In this document: positions 7,339 to 7,376 of the stretch, one piece after another
Layout: the number at the start of each line of letters is the position of its first letter
Numbering within the stretch: position 1 is the stretch's first letter
Program-made: the position numbers and the translations under genes
The notes under the pieces: generated by a model
What the model was told of the DNA's origin: nothing
The model's input: only the letters and a program-made list of their open reading frames with translations
Databases searched by the model: none
Source of the DNA: Desulfocapsa sp.
GTDB taxonomy: Bacteria > Desulfobacterota > Desulfobulbia > Desulfobulbales > Desulfocapsaceae
Assembly (NCBI GenBank): GCA_029942265.1
Contig: JAOZTO010000115.1
Location: forward strand, 1 to 7,376
Length of the DNA: 7,376 nt
Reading direction: 5' to 3'

Positions 7339-7376
7339 ATGAACACCACCCTGCACGATCTCGAAGTACCCGATAT
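7339..7376 (+). CDS. Start of an unidentified gene (3' partial)
   Basis: An ATG 18 bp after the adaptor stop opens a frame that runs to the window end (MNTTLHDLEVPD). It is in the same frame as the adaptor, separated by TAA. There is no good ribosome binding site. Twelve codons are too few to identify a family. By position it may be the missing inner-membrane transporter or ATPase, but that is a guess. Confidence 0.4.
   Translation, partial: MNTTLHDLEVPD

Overview
The window holds seven same-strand coding regions packed head to tail (two cut by the window edges), apparently one operon or a segment of one. Four junctions are 4-bp ATGA overlaps or gaps under 20 bp. The largest gap, 66 bp, shows no convincing terminator or promoter. 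The organism is Gram-negative, because the genes encode an outer-membrane TolC-type channel, a periplasmic adaptor and exported AlgX/AlgJ-type enzymes. Base composition is moderately AT-rich (low 40s % GC by eye). A proteobacterium or Desulfobacterota-like lineage would fit, but nothing here fixes the taxon.

Left part (1-2687): two adjacent, clearly paralogous SGNH-fold proteins of the AlgX/AlgJ polysaccharide O-acetyltransferase group. The first is membrane-anchored, lacks its N-terminus because the window starts inside it, and has an extra C-terminal domain. The second is shorter and has a signal peptide. Both keep the DxH and GDS catalytic motifs. An MBOAT acyl donor (AlgI-like) would be expected upstream, outside the window.

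Middle part (2754-4409): a small exported protein of unknown function, with a glycine-rich membrane-like helix and a C-terminal beta-rich domain. It is followed by a polytopic membrane protein of the LPG-synthase transmembrane/UPF0104 (YbhN/AglD-like) family.

Right part (4406-7320): a TolC-family outer membrane factor overlapping a HlyD/MacA-type periplasmic adaptor. No inner-membrane pump is seen. A new reading frame begins at 7339 and is cut after 12 codons; it may be the pump or another partner.

Taken together the window looks like a cell-surface or exopolysaccharide locus: acetylation in the periplasm, a possible lipid-carrier or glycolipid membrane protein, and a tripartite export conduit. 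The link between the acetylation half and the export half is inferred from gene packing only. The least familiar element is the secreted protein at 2754-3386. A (N)AAAAC hexamer tract recurs inside two of the genes.
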